The notes: generated by a model not told the origin, from the letters alone. 37,498 bases of DNA from Paracoccaceae bacterium (GCA_017852835.1 JAFMKS010000019.1:1-37498); one strand, 5' to 3'. Shown: positions 1 to 7,629, counted from the stretch's first letter. Program-made: numbers and translations.

Positions 1-1139
1 AAATTCCACCCAATGCCATTCCAGAATGCCAAGGCATAAGATCCGCTGACGTCATAAATCCAGCCTGACATCCACCCCCCAAGGGCCATTCCCATGATTG
101 TCGCCATCATTACAAATCCGACGCGTTCACCGGCCACGCGCGCGGGCAGATATTCGCGCACGATGATGGCATAACTGGGCACTATGCCGCCCTGTGATAG
201 TCCAAAGATCAATGACACCAGATAGAGCGATGTGAGGCCGTCAGAGGGCAGGTAAAGGATCAATCCAAGGCACTGAAGGGTCGCGCCGATCAAAAGCGTT
301 TTCACTCCGCCCAAACGATCAGACAGCATGCCCGAGATTAAGCGAGAGATAACGCCACCCATCAACATCAGGGATAACATCTCGGCACCTGCGGTGGGGC
401 CATATCCCAGGTCAACGCAATAGGCGACGATATGCACTTGTGGCATCGACATAGCGACACAGCATCCAACACCCGCCAACCCCAAAAGCCATGTTAGCGT
501 ACGGGCGCTGAAGGGAAGCGAACCCATTCTATTGTTTGATTGCGCATCGGAAAGTTTGATGGATTGATCGTTTACTTGACGGGACAGCAGAAGGGACAAT
601 GGCACCATAATGATAAGTGTTAACGCCGCCAGCCATAAATATACACCATGCCATCCCGATGTGCGCAGAACACCTGTCAGCAAAAGCGGCCATATCGCGC
701 CCGATAAATAATTTCCACTGGCTGCGATGGCGACCGCGATACCGCGCCGCATTAGAAACCATTTCGATACATCTGCGATCAATGGCCCAAAGGTTGCGGC
801 GGTTCCAAACCCCAAAAGCAATTGAAAGACACAAATGACCGACAGGGATGATGTGAGTGTTGCCGCGTAAAAGGAGACCGAGTTCAAAATGGCAGCCCCC
901 AATAAACAGGTCACAATACCATAGCGATCGACCATCCGCCCGATGGCATAGTTGCCAACGGCAAAGCCGATCATTGTAAATGTATAGGGTAATGATGCGT
1001 CTGCACGATCTAATCCCATTTCCGATTGAAAATCGGGCATGACAACAACAATCGCCCACATACCCACATTGCCGATGATGGCAATCAGTAGGCTAATGAA
1101 AAGGCGAAGCCATGAATATCGCGTATCTAACTGAGACAT
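1..1139 (-). CDS. MFS transporter (3' end cut by window edge)
   Basis: Reading minus from the ATG at 1139 (protein begins MSQLDTRYSW) the frame stays open to the left edge, giving about 379 residues of a family usually near 400, so only the last few residues are missing. The product is very hydrophobic, with about a dozen likely membrane helices. Both halves carry the major facilitator loop 2-3 motif: IGRMVDRYG near residue 65 and SGMLSDRLGG in the second half. This is a cytoplasmic-membrane secondary transporter. The general look is of the OxlT/monocarboxylate-like MFS group, but no substrate can be read. It lies 77 bp downstream of the GNAT gene on the same strand and may be co-transcribed with it. 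Confidence 0.85.
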   Translation of the reverse strand, partial: MSQLDTRYSWLRLFISLLIAIIGNVGMWAIVVVMPDFQSEMGLDRADASLPYTFTMIGFAVGNYAIGRMVDRYGIVTCLLGAAILNSVSFYAATLTSSLSVICVFQLLLGFGTAATFGPLIADVSKWFLMRRGIAVAIAASGNYLSGAIWPLLLTGVLRTSGWHGVYLWLAALTLIIMVPLSLLLSRQVNDQSIKLSDAQSNNRMGSLPFSARTLTWLLGLAGVGCCVAMSMPQVHIVAYCVDLGYGPTAGAEMLSLMLMGGVISRLISGMLSDRLGGVKTLLIGATLQCLGLILYLPSDGLTSLYLVSLIFGLSQGGIVPSYAIIVREYLPARVAGERVGFVMMATIMGMALGGWMSGWIYDVSGSYALAFWNGIGWN

Positions 1140-1216
1140 AAGGCGATGCTATGATCACGAAGTGGACTTGTATAGCTATGACGCAGTGTTGTGAAAAAAA
1201 ATAGCGTGATATGTCC

Positions 1217-1765
1217 CTACCAAATGGCAGGGTTGTTTAACGCCGAAACGCAGGTGCAGGACCCCTGTAAAGGGGCGATTTCGGGGTCATGCAGGGATTG
1301 ACCGATCCAGCCGATCGGCATGCTCAGTGGAAATGGCGGTGGTGCGACCTGTTCTGTCACGGGTAAAAACCCAATTTTTCTGTAATAATTTGGATCACCA
1401 TAGGTCATTAAAATGTCGATCTCATGATCTCTGAGCGCCGCAATACTTTCCCGCAATAGAGTTTGACCGATACCCTTGTTGTGGTGATCGGGGTGAACGG
1501 CCATTGGAGATAGGATAAAGACATTTCGTGCATCATGCGAATAGGTCAAACGCGAAAATATCGCGCAACCGATGACGGTGTCATCATGCAAGGCGGCAAA
1601 GATAAATATATCGGGTTCGGGGGTATTTTCCAAAAGGTGCTCGACAAGCGTGCGAATAACCGCACCCTCTGTTTCACCTTCGGACGCAGAAAATGAAGTA
1701 TAAAAAATATCAATTATTTGCTCTCTTACAGGAGCGAAATTTTCGAAGCGCTGGAAATTATACAT
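1217..1765 (-). CDS. GNAT N-acetyltransferase (YhbS-like)
   Basis: 182 aa. The acetyl-CoA binding motif A is visible as SPMAVHPDHHNKGIGQTLL around residues 87-105, with the Q/R-x-x-G-x-G loop as NKGIG. The following segment YGDPNYYRKIGF is typical of the YhbS subgroup of GCN5-related acetyltransferases. The expected activity is acetyl transfer to an amine of a small molecule or protein; the acceptor is unknown. The start ATG overlaps the end of the upstream hpt gene by 8 nt, so translational coupling is likely. That coupling to a phosphorelay protein is the only functional hint in the context. Confidence 0.85.
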   Translation of the reverse strand: MYNFQRFENFAPVREQIIDIFYTSFSASEGETEGAVIRTLVEHLLENTPEPDIFIFAALHDDTVIGCAIFSRLTYSHDARNVFILSPMAVHPDHHNKGIGQTLLRESIAALRDHEIDILMTYGDPNYYRKIGFLPVTEQVAPPPFPLSMPIGWIGQSLHDPEIAPLQGSCTCVSALNNPAIW

Positions 1766-2129
1766 GACGCTTAGATCCGCCTAAAAATCCCTCATTTCTA
1801 ATCGCATCTTTGCTGTCTATCCAAAGTGTGTTCAAATTGTCGATTTCGGCCCATAGCACACCAACACCCTGTTGATTTACTTTCACCTCGATCATGTTTA
1901 ATTTGTGGCGCATTGCGGACAGACCCAGTTGTGCAGATGATCCTGCAGTTTTGTGAATGTCTTTGATCAAATCCTCTACGAGTGCGTCCTTGCCTTGTTG
2001 CGAGTTCAAAAGGGTCATCAAAGCATTCGCCTCGTCTTCGTAGCGGTTTAGCAGCATTTGTGTAGTGTCATGGCCCAATTGTGCTGAGATTTCGCCAAGG
2101 ACCCGGATGTTCAATATTTCGTCTGTCAT
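1758..2129 (-). CDS. Hpt domain histidine phosphotransfer protein
   Basis: 123 aa, a stand-alone helical protein. The segment HKTAGSSAQLGL around residues 59-70 matches the Hpt signature (H-x-x-A/K-G-S-S/A), making His59 the predicted phosphorylated residue. The role would be relaying phosphate between a hybrid sensor kinase and a response regulator; no kinase is in the window. A Shine-Dalgarno AAGGA precedes the ATG at 2129. It is transcribed divergently from the LuxR-type response regulator at 2478, a natural but unproven partner. The hpt and GNAT coding regions overlap by 8 nt. Confidence 0.85.
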   Translation of the reverse strand: MTDEILNIRVLGEISAQLGHDTTQMLLNRYEDEANALMTLLNSQQGKDALVEDLIKDIHKTAGSSAQLGLSAMRHKLNMIEVKVNQQGVGVLWAEIDNLNTLWIDSKDAIRNEGFLGGSKRHV

Positions 2130-2477
2130 TTTGACATCCTTGTCGTATGCGGCTGATTGTAACCAAATCTTCCTTGATTGGAGCTGTTATCATCTTCAAT
2201 GCTATGGCAAAGTCATCATCCAATAAAGTGTCATTTGCAATTTGCGGTGCAACACTTTTATGATTTAAAACTTCGCGTTCATAAATTTCTAATGGACCAA
2301 ATAGTTTGATTGAATTTTAAAACTGTCCGTCCTAAAAAGAATAGAACTCATCAAAAAGGGTATATTTGATACAAAAGAGTAGCAATGGAATTAGCGGCAT
2401 TTAATATCAGTGCTGAGCAATGATCTGCTGTGCTAGGTCCTGTGTAAAAAGAGATAAAAATATAATTAGGTGACGAA
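2130..2477. other. 348-bp AT-rich intergenic region between divergent hpt and response regulator
   Basis: This gap must hold both divergent promoters. It is clearly more AT-rich than the flanking genes, with several A/T runs around 2320-2480. AGGTGA at 2468-2473 is the ribosome binding site for the plus-strand gene. I found no convincing -35/-10 pair. A TATAAT at 2461-2466 is too close to the start codon to serve unless the transcript is nearly leaderless. No RNA gene recognised. Confidence 0.5.
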
Positions 2478-3095
2478 ATGAAAATTCTTATTGCTGACGA
2501 TCATGATCTCCTGCGTGATACATTGGCTATATTTTTAAAAGGTGAAGGTAATATTGAAACTGTCACTGCTTCTGATTTTGATGGCGCGATGGCGCTTGTT
2601 GATGCGCAGGGACCATTTGATTTGATCATGCTTGATTATAAAATGCCGGGTATGCAGGGTGTGACAGGTTTAAAAACAGCGCTGGCCCATAATGGTGGAC
2701 AAAAGGTTGCCTTGATGTCAGGTATCGCCACCAAATCTGTCGCGGAAGAGGCGTTGGCAGAGGGCGCTGCGGGTTTTGTCCCTAAAACTCTTTCTGCAAA
2801 GTCGCTTATAAATGCTGTGCGTTTCATGGCAATGGGTGAACAATACGCGCCCATCGACTTTATGACTCAAGAAGAAGAGGCTGCTGCGCCAAACCCATTG
2901 GCCGAAAAACTGTCACGCCGTGAACTTCAGGTTCTTGAAGGGCTGTCTCAGGGGAAGTCGAACAAAGAAATTGCACGCGATCTAGATTTGCAGGAACCAA
3001 CGATCAAGCTGCATGTGAAAACACTTTACCGCAAAATTGGCGCGGCAAACCGAACACAAGCGGCCTTGATGGCGAAAGAACAGGGGCTTTTCTAG
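2478..3095 (+). CDS. NarL/FixJ-family response regulator (REC + LuxR HTH)
   Basis: 205 aa, full length for the family. The receiver domain covers about residues 1-118, with the acidic pair D8-D9 (sequence ADDHD), phosphoacceptor D53 in MLDYKMPG, the conserved Ser81 and Lys103 in VPKT. After a linker, the C-terminal LuxR-type helix-turn-helix runs from about 143 to 200 (LSRRELQVLEGLSQGKSNKEIA, then the recognition helix near TIKLHVKTLYRKIG). It should be a DNA-binding regulator activated by phosphorylation; the target genes are unknown. It sits divergent to an Hpt gene and is closed by an intrinsic terminator just downstream. Confidence 0.93.
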   Translation: MKILIADDHDLLRDTLAIFLKGEGNIETVTASDFDGAMALVDAQGPFDLIMLDYKMPGMQGVTGLKTALAHNGGQKVALMSGIATKSVAEEALAEGAAGFVPKTLSAKSLINAVRFMAMGEQYAPIDFMTQEEEAAAPNPLAEKLSRRELQVLEGLSQGKSNKEIARDLDLQEPTIKLHVKTLYRKIGAANRTQAALMAKEQGLF

Positions 3096-3112
3096 GCGCA
3101 GAGTGACAAGTC

Positions 3113-4345
3113 ATGCGAAAGGCGGTAAGTGATCTTCACGACCGCCTTTTTTATTTGGAACGCGCCTTGGCCTTGGATCATTTCAAACCTCACCCAGACG
3201 CTGAATTTATTGATCTGTCCCCAAATGGGTGTCAGGCCACTCTCTTGGACAGGTTTTGGACAATTATCGGTGCAGGGCAAGAGCCTATTATCGGTCAGAA
3301 CGGCATCACATCTGCAGACACCCAAACGGATAGAGGCGTCTTTCAATGCGAAACGGGCGGAACATCAGGGAAGCCAAAACGTATTCGCAGAACCGCCGAA
3401 AGTTGGCTGACCAGCATTCGGGTGATTTTTGAAAAATTTACCAATTCTGCGGAATGTTACGGTATTTTGGGGGATCTGGGACATTCGCTTGCCTTTTATG
3501 CAGCGGTTGAGGCGCAAATTTTGGGATATCGCTGCGTGTCCGTCGTTGGCAGATCACCAAAGGAGCAGGCGCAACAATTTGCAAGCGCAGGTATTGATGT
3601 GATCTACGCTACACCGACGCAAATGCGAATGTTATCCAAGTCGCATTGCGTTTTGGAAAATGTGCAGACTGTCTTTATCGGGGGCGGCCGGCTAGATTCT
3701 GAAACACGTGTACGGGTCCAATCTCTTGCTCCAAATGCGCAAATCTTGCAGTTTTATGGAGCCGCAGAAACCAGTTTCATCACTTTGGCAGAACCACATC
3801 ATGATGCGGCATCTGTTGGGATCGCGTTTCCGCGTGTCGAAATTGATATCCGAAACATCGATAGCGATGGCATTGGTGATGTTTGGGTAAAATCACCTTA
3901 TGTGTTTTTGGAATACGCGCATGGTCATGCGCCCGACACCCATTGGCAGGATGGTTGGTTGACGATTGGGGAACTTGGAAAAATAGACGATGCAGGGCAG
4001 TTGTTTTTGTCTGGTCGAAAATCACGGGTGTTCACGGTTTCCGATAAAACCATTTTTCCAGAGGACATAGAGCAGTATCTGAATGCCAAACCCGAAGTCA
4101 TTGCATCGGCGGTTTTTCCTGTAGACGATCCGTTGCGCGGAGCACGTATTTATGTTGCGCTGTGCTCAGATCAAACAGATGGTGATCATCCTCAGCGCAT
4201 TTTAGGTGACTTGAAAGAACGTGGAGTAATTGTCGATCGTTGGCGTATGTATGGATTGGATGAATGGCCCATGTTGGTGTCTGGTAAGCCAAATTATCAG
4301 GAAATTGTCTCAACCGCGTTGGAGGGTGCATGGCAAAAATTATAG
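3113..4345 (+). CDS. Short AMP-forming acyl-CoA synthetase/ligase (YhfT-like context)
   Basis: Up to 410 aa, shorter than the usual 500+ of the ANL superfamily because the N-terminal A1/A2 region is largely missing. Visible core motifs are the phosphate-binding loop TGGTSGKPKR (81-90), A5 YGAAET (215-220), A7 GWLTIGELG (281-289, where the usual TGD Asp is Glu), A8/hinge LSGRKSRVFT (299-308), and the A10 lysine in SGKPNY (K392). Expected chemistry is ATP-dependent activation of a carboxylic acid to an acyl-adenylate and probably a CoA thioester. The start is uncertain: the ATG at 3113 precedes a terminator, while in-frame TTG codons at 3155 and 3167 lie after it. The 3' end overlaps the thiolase by 16 bp, indicating coupling. 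Convergent bioMNY suggests a link with biotin or its acyl precursor (inference). Confidence 0.8.
   Translation: MRKAVSDLHDRLFYLERALALDHFKPHPDAEFIDLSPNGCQATLLDRFWTIIGAGQEPIIGQNGITSADTQTDRGVFQCETGGTSGKPKRIRRTAESWLTSIRVIFEKFTNSAECYGILGDLGHSLAFYAAVEAQILGYRCVSVVGRSPKEQAQQFASAGIDVIYATPTQMRMLSKSHCVLENVQTVFIGGGRLDSETRVRVQSLAPNAQILQFYGAAETSFITLAEPHHDAASVGIAFPRVEIDIRNIDSDGIGDVWVKSPYVFLEYAHGHAPDTHWQDGWLTIGELGKIDDAGQLFLSGRKSRVFTVSDKTIFPEDIEQYLNAKPEVIASAVFPVDDPLRGARIYVALCSDQTDGDHPQRILGDLKERGVIVDRWRMYGLDEWPMLVSGKPNYQEIVSTALEGAWQKL
3118..3152 (+). terminator. Intrinsic terminator after the response regulator
   Basis: AAAGGCGGT (3118-3126) pairs perfectly with ACCGCCTTT (3141-3149) around a 14-nt loop, and the 3' arm runs into a T tract ending at 3152. 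It lies 23 bp beyond the response-regulator stop. It also lies inside the first codons of the following ligase frame if that gene starts at the ATG at 3113. Confidence 0.75.
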
Positions 4346-5421
4346 GGGCATTGCGGTCGGCAGTTGTGCCTCGTGCTGGGGCATTTTCACATTTGTCGGT
4401 GCACGAATTGGCAGCACCTGTTATTCAAAGTGTTATAGACCAAGCGGGTGTGGAAACAGATCAGGTTGATGAATTGGTCGTATCAAACGCATTAGGAGCA
4501 GGCGGGAACCCTGCACGCTTGTGCGCCTTGGCTGCGGGCTTACCAGTAGATGTTGCGGGGTTATCTATTGATCGGCAATGTGTTGGAGGTTTGGATGCGA
4601 TCATACGTGCGGCTGATATGGTGGATGCAGGACGCGCGCGTCTCGTTGTTGCAGGCGGTGTGGAAAGCTATTCACGCCGTCCATTGCGCATGCATAGTAA
4701 TCATGGTGCTGATATCGGCGTGGCCTACGATCGTCCAGCATTTGCACCAGAACCTGCATTTGACCCCGATCCGCATGAGGCCATGGCATTGTTGGCGGCG
4801 AAGCATTCGATTTCGCGTGAGAAGCAAGAGGCTTATGCGCAAAAATCACATCAAAGCGCATTGGACGCAGGGGATCACCTCGCGCATGAAATCGTCGAAA
4901 TTGCGGGCATAACCCGCGACCTCTACGCCCGTAAGCTAAGCGAACAAGTCTTGGCCAAGGCACCTTTGCTGGCGGGTACTGTTACAGCTGCCACCGCTGC
5001 CGTTGCCGCCGATGGGGCCGCCTTTGTTGTAGTTGTTGCAGATGATTTTGAAACGAATGTTTTGCACTCATTGACTGTCGGGCCAGCACAGACGATTGGG
5101 GCCGCACCCGAAGATCCGGCACTTGCTCCCATTCCTGCGATCAAAGGTGTTTTATCCAAACATGGAAAGAACATAGATCGGGTTGAGATGATGGAGGCCT
5201 ATGCCGTGCAATCCATGGCGTGTATTGATGGGTCAGGATTGGATATGACTTCTGTGAACATGTGTGGTGGTGCGCTCGCGCGTGGACATCCGATTGGAGC
5301 ATCTGGCGCGATCCTTGCAGTGCGCCTGTTCCACGATTTGCAACCTGCCCAATCAGGGTTGGCGGCTATTGCTGCTGTTGGTGGATTAGGCAGCGCGGTG
5401 ATTTTTGAGCGGAGTGCTTAA
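4330..5421 (+). CDS. Thiolase-family protein with non-canonical active site (YhfS-like context)
   Basis: 363 aa, about 30 shorter than typical thiolases. The nucleophilic Cys is present (C84 in DRQCVGG), as is the GHP motif (GGALARGHPIGASGA, H320). Two other catalytic positions differ: the Asn of the usual NEAF motif is Met288 (MMEAYA), and the C-terminal acid/base Cys of CxGG is Ala348 (AAIAAVGGLG). In canonical acetyl-CoA acetyltransferases that Cys deprotonates or protonates the second substrate. This copy may therefore run a different condensation, a thiolytic half-reaction, or only bind acyl groups. It overlaps the ligase start-side by 16 bp and its stop overlaps the bioY stop by 4 bp, tail to tail. 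Confidence 0.82.
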   Translation: MAKIIGALRSAVVPRAGAFSHLSVHELAAPVIQSVIDQAGVETDQVDELVVSNALGAGGNPARLCALAAGLPVDVAGLSIDRQCVGGLDAIIRAADMVDAGRARLVVAGGVESYSRRPLRMHSNHGADIGVAYDRPAFAPEPAFDPDPHEAMALLAAKHSISREKQEAYAQKSHQSALDAGDHLAHEIVEIAGITRDLYARKLSEQVLAKAPLLAGTVTAATAAVAADGAAFVVVVADDFETNVLHSLTVGPAQTIGAAPEDPALAPIPAIKGVLSKHGKNIDRVEMMEAYAVQSMACIDGSGLDMTSVNMCGGALARGHPIGASGAILAVRLFHDLQPAQSGLAAIAAVGGLGSAVIFERSA

Positions 5422-5960
5422 GATCGTGATAGAACTTTTTCAGGTTGCGCGCGATAGATCGCTTGGGTCACGAAACCGCAGATAACGACCTTGACCAGAT
5501 CACCAATGACGAAGGCCGAAACAAGGCCAAATGCAGCCATTAACGACTTGTCCAAAATCAAGGCCATTCCAATGACGCCTGGGATATAAAGGGCGACCAC
5601 ACCCCCCATGAATGAGGCGATAAAGGACGATGTTAGAACATTCGTTTGCACACGTTCCATGACCCAACCTGTCACAAATGCTGCGAGCGGAAAGCCGATG
5701 ATAAAACCAACAGAAGGTCCAGACAGCAAGCCAAGGCCACCACGGCCACCCGCCAATAGTGGAAGTCCAGCAAGCGTCAATACAATGAACAGCAAAGCCG
5801 CTGCACCGCCGCGTTTCGCACCCAAAACCGTTCCACACATCATAATACCCAAGCTTTGAGCAGTAATTGGAACACCGAAGGCAAGTGTGAATTTTGGCAC
5901 CAAACCCAGTGCTGCAACCAATGCCGCGAGAACAGCGATTAGTACGGTTGATCGTTCCAT
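5418..5960 (-). CDS. bioY: Biotin ECF transporter substrate-binding protein BioY
   Basis: 180 aa from the ATG at 5960. I chose this start because the BioY homology begins there (MERSTVLIAV) and AAAGGA lies just upstream within the end of bioN; an open frame extends further upstream but is bioN in another frame. About six membrane helices. The family motifs VPITAQSLG (near 30-38), LGAKRGG and GGRGGLGLLSGPSVGF are clear. BioY binds biotin with high affinity in the cytoplasmic membrane and, with BioMN, takes it up. It is the last gene of bioMNY, 5 bp after bioN. Confidence 0.95.
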   Translation of the reverse strand: MERSTVLIAVLAALVAALGLVPKFTLAFGVPITAQSLGIMMCGTVLGAKRGGAAALLFIVLTLAGLPLLAGGRGGLGLLSGPSVGFIIGFPLAAFVTGWVMERVQTNVLTSSFIASFMGGVVALYIPGVIGMALILDKSLMAAFGLVSAFVIGDLVKVVICGFVTQAIYRAQPEKVLSRS

Positions 5961-5965
5961 TTTGG

Positions 5966-6580
5966 CTATCCTTTGTCTTTCGTCCCAACACCGCCGCGCG
6001 CTCGGAGTGCATTTGCCACGTGTTCGGCATCGTTTAACACCGAAAGCGTCAGGGGCACAATGATGCGCCAGCCAGATTTTCCTGCGGACCGCGCGCGAAG
6101 CGCCGCAAGCATTGTGATACTGCGATCGATCAGAGTTGGAATGAAACGAATGAACAGGGCAATGGTGATTGCCACAGGTTTTGTAGATACCCCGAACCAA
6201 TTTAGTGGGCGTAACAATCGCATCAGTACATCGATCATATCATTTAGAGTTGTGGTCATTGTCACCAGGTTTGCCAATGCAACCGCGATCAGCATGCGTA
6301 GAATTATTTCGCCACCGGTCTCGATATCGTTCGTGACACCGTGATATAGCGCAATAATTGCGACAAATGGCCAAAGGGGCCAAAGCATACGCGCCCCAAA
6401 TCTTGCAAATGACCATCCCTGGGCAAGATACAGCGCCATCACCGTAAATATCAGGCCAGATAGAATGAACAGTGATCCAACTTGAAACAGCGCCGTTGAT
6501 AAAACACATAGCGCCAATAATTTTTGACTTGCTGAAATTTTATGAAAAATAGTTTTTTGCGGTGATGTGAGGGTCAGCAT
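5966..6580 (-). CDS. bioN: ECF transporter transmembrane (T) component BioN
   Basis: 204 aa hydrophobic EcfT/CbiQ-family protein with about five to six membrane segments. The conserved cytoplasmic coupling region includes MLAALRARSAGKSGW near residues 160-175, which carries the Ala-Arg-containing coupling helix that contacts the ATPase. It couples ATP hydrolysis by BioM to movement of BioY. Its ATG overlaps the bioM stop by one base (TAATG), and bioY follows after 5 bp. Confidence 0.92.
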   Translation of the reverse strand: MLTLTSPQKTIFHKISASQKLLALCVLSTALFQVGSLFILSGLIFTVMALYLAQGWSFARFGARMLWPLWPFVAIIALYHGVTNDIETGGEIILRMLIAVALANLVTMTTTLNDMIDVLMRLLRPLNWFGVSTKPVAITIALFIRFIPTLIDRSITMLAALRARSAGKSGWRIIVPLTLSVLNDAEHVANALRARGGVGTKDKG

Positions 6581-7275
6581 TAAAGAACCTCAATCTGGTT
6601 CATTTCGTTGATGAATCTTGGCAGTACATTTGCAGGTGACCCTGTTTGAACGATTTGACCCTGTTCCAACCAGATCGCTACATCGTAATCCTGGATAGGT
6701 GTCGTATCATGAGTGATGTATATAAGAGTTTGTGGTAAAGATTGCAAAATCTGTGTTAATTGGCGCTGTGTTGGAATATCCAAGGCAGCTAGGGGTTCAT
6801 CGAGTATAATTACCTTTGGCTCCATCGCCAAAATCGCCATGAGGCACAGCAGCTTTTTCTGCCCTTGAGAAAGCGTGCTGATTGCACGATCATGCCAATC
6901 CGATTTTCCAAATTTTGACAAATATGAAATGGCGCGCTGTACCGCGGATGATTTATCAATGCCCATTTGGGTTAAACCAAATATCATTTCTTCAATCACC
7001 GTTGGGAAAATGATTTGATGATCGGGGTTTTGAAATATCATCCCAATCGTATCCAATGCCGCGCGTCTGTCGTGGTACACATCAATATCGTTAATGTGGA
7101 TTGTTCCCTGAGAGGGGCGGTCAAGTCCGCAAATCAAACGTGATAGTGTGGACTTTCCAGATCCGTTGCGCCCTAGAACGGCGATTCGTTTAGCATCAGA
7201 TTTAAACGACACCTCCGTTAGGATTACGGTGTCATTTATCTGATAACTCACGTCTTTTATGGAAATGCCGTTCAT
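6580..7275 (-). CDS. bioM: Biotin ECF transporter ATPase BioM
   Basis: 231 aa, a single ABC ATPase domain. Walker A is GRNGSGKST (near 35-43), the Q-loop is FQNPDHQI, the signature LSQGQKK, and Walker B VIILDEPLAALD, followed by the switch His in YITHDT. These are typical of EcfA/CbiO proteins. It energises biotin uptake with BioN and BioY. It is the first gene of the bioMNY operon and is preceded by a plausible promoter overlapped by an inverted repeat. Confidence 0.94.
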   Translation of the reverse strand: MNGISIKDVSYQINDTVILTEVSFKSDAKRIAVLGRNGSGKSTLSRLICGLDRPSQGTIHINDIDVYHDRRAALDTIGMIFQNPDHQIIFPTVIEEMIFGLTQMGIDKSSAVQRAISYLSKFGKSDWHDRAISTLSQGQKKLLCLMAILAMEPKVIILDEPLAALDIPTQRQLTQILQSLPQTLIYITHDTTPIQDYDVAIWLEQGQIVQTGSPANVLPRFINEMNQIEVL

Positions 7276-7284
7276 GTTCGCCCA

Positions 7285-7324
7285 ATCCTTATGGACGCGG
7301 AATTAGCGGGCTGGATATAAGGAT
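7285..7324. repeat. Inverted repeat flanking the bioM promoter -10
   Basis: ATCCTTAT (7285-7292) and ATAAGGAT (7317-7324) are perfect 8-bp inverted arms separated by 24 bp. They bracket the candidate -10 element and reach the -35. This does not match the BioR palindrome TTATMKATAA that I recall for alphaproteobacterial biotin genes. It may be an operator for another regulator, a hairpin in the leader, or chance. Confidence 0.35.
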
Positions 7325-7329
7325 GTCAA
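7300..7329 (-). promoter_or_regulatory. Candidate bioMNY promoter
   Basis: On the minus strand a perfect TTGACA (7329-7324) is followed after 18 bp by TAATTC (7305-7300), 25 bp upstream of the bioM start. The -35 is excellent and the -10 weak, as expected of a regulated promoter. Confidence 0.5.
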
Positions 7330-7464
7330 ATACTTAAAAATGCAAATCGCCGCACGTGAGCAGCGCAGCCATTCAGCATTCGTTAGAAAAGAAAGATTAT
7401 TTCTTGTCTGTTGCGGCAGCGATTGCAAGCTATAGTAGCGCGGGAAGAACCTAACCAGAGGTAG

Positions 7465-7629
7465 ATGATGATGCTGCTTCAGACGCAAGAAGAATGGGTG
7501 TTGGATCTTACTTGTGGCGCCGGTGGGCTACTAGCGAAAGTAAATGTTGCATCCCTAACGAATGTCGTTGTAGGAGCGATCTTTTTAATTTTATTATCGC
7601 TTATTTGGCAAAATGTGCATGCTCCTTAG
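7465..7629 (+). CDS. Possible small membrane protein (54 aa)
   Basis: The frame opens with three ATG codons (7465, 7468, 7471) and ends at TAG 7627-7629. GAGG at 7458-7461 is well spaced from the second or third ATG. The N-terminal half is polar (LQTQEEWVLDLTCGAGG); residues about 33-48 form one strong hydrophobic helix (NVVVGAIFLILLSLIW), followed by a short tail. That predicts a single-pass membrane peptide. TATAGT at 7431-7436 could be a -10. No homology recognised. It fills the otherwise empty gap between bioM and the L,D-transpeptidase. Confidence 0.4.
   Translation: MMMLLQTQEEWVLDLTCGAGGLLAKVNVASLTNVVVGAIFLILLSLIWQNVHAP

Noticed and set aside
2060-2316. Long open minus-strand frame (about 85 codons) running from the hpt leader into hpt in another frame
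   Set aside because: No ATG or GTG start with a ribosome binding site near its beginning, and it overlaps the well-supported hpt gene. Most likely chance.
5961-6200. Upstream extension of bioY by 80 residues
   Set aside because: The extension is bioN read in a second frame; it is Cys/His-rich and not membrane-like, and BioY homology starts at 5960.
7276-7345. Search for a BioR box (TTATMKATAA) upstream of bioM
   Set aside because: The best stretch has at least three mismatches; only the separate inverted repeat is reported.
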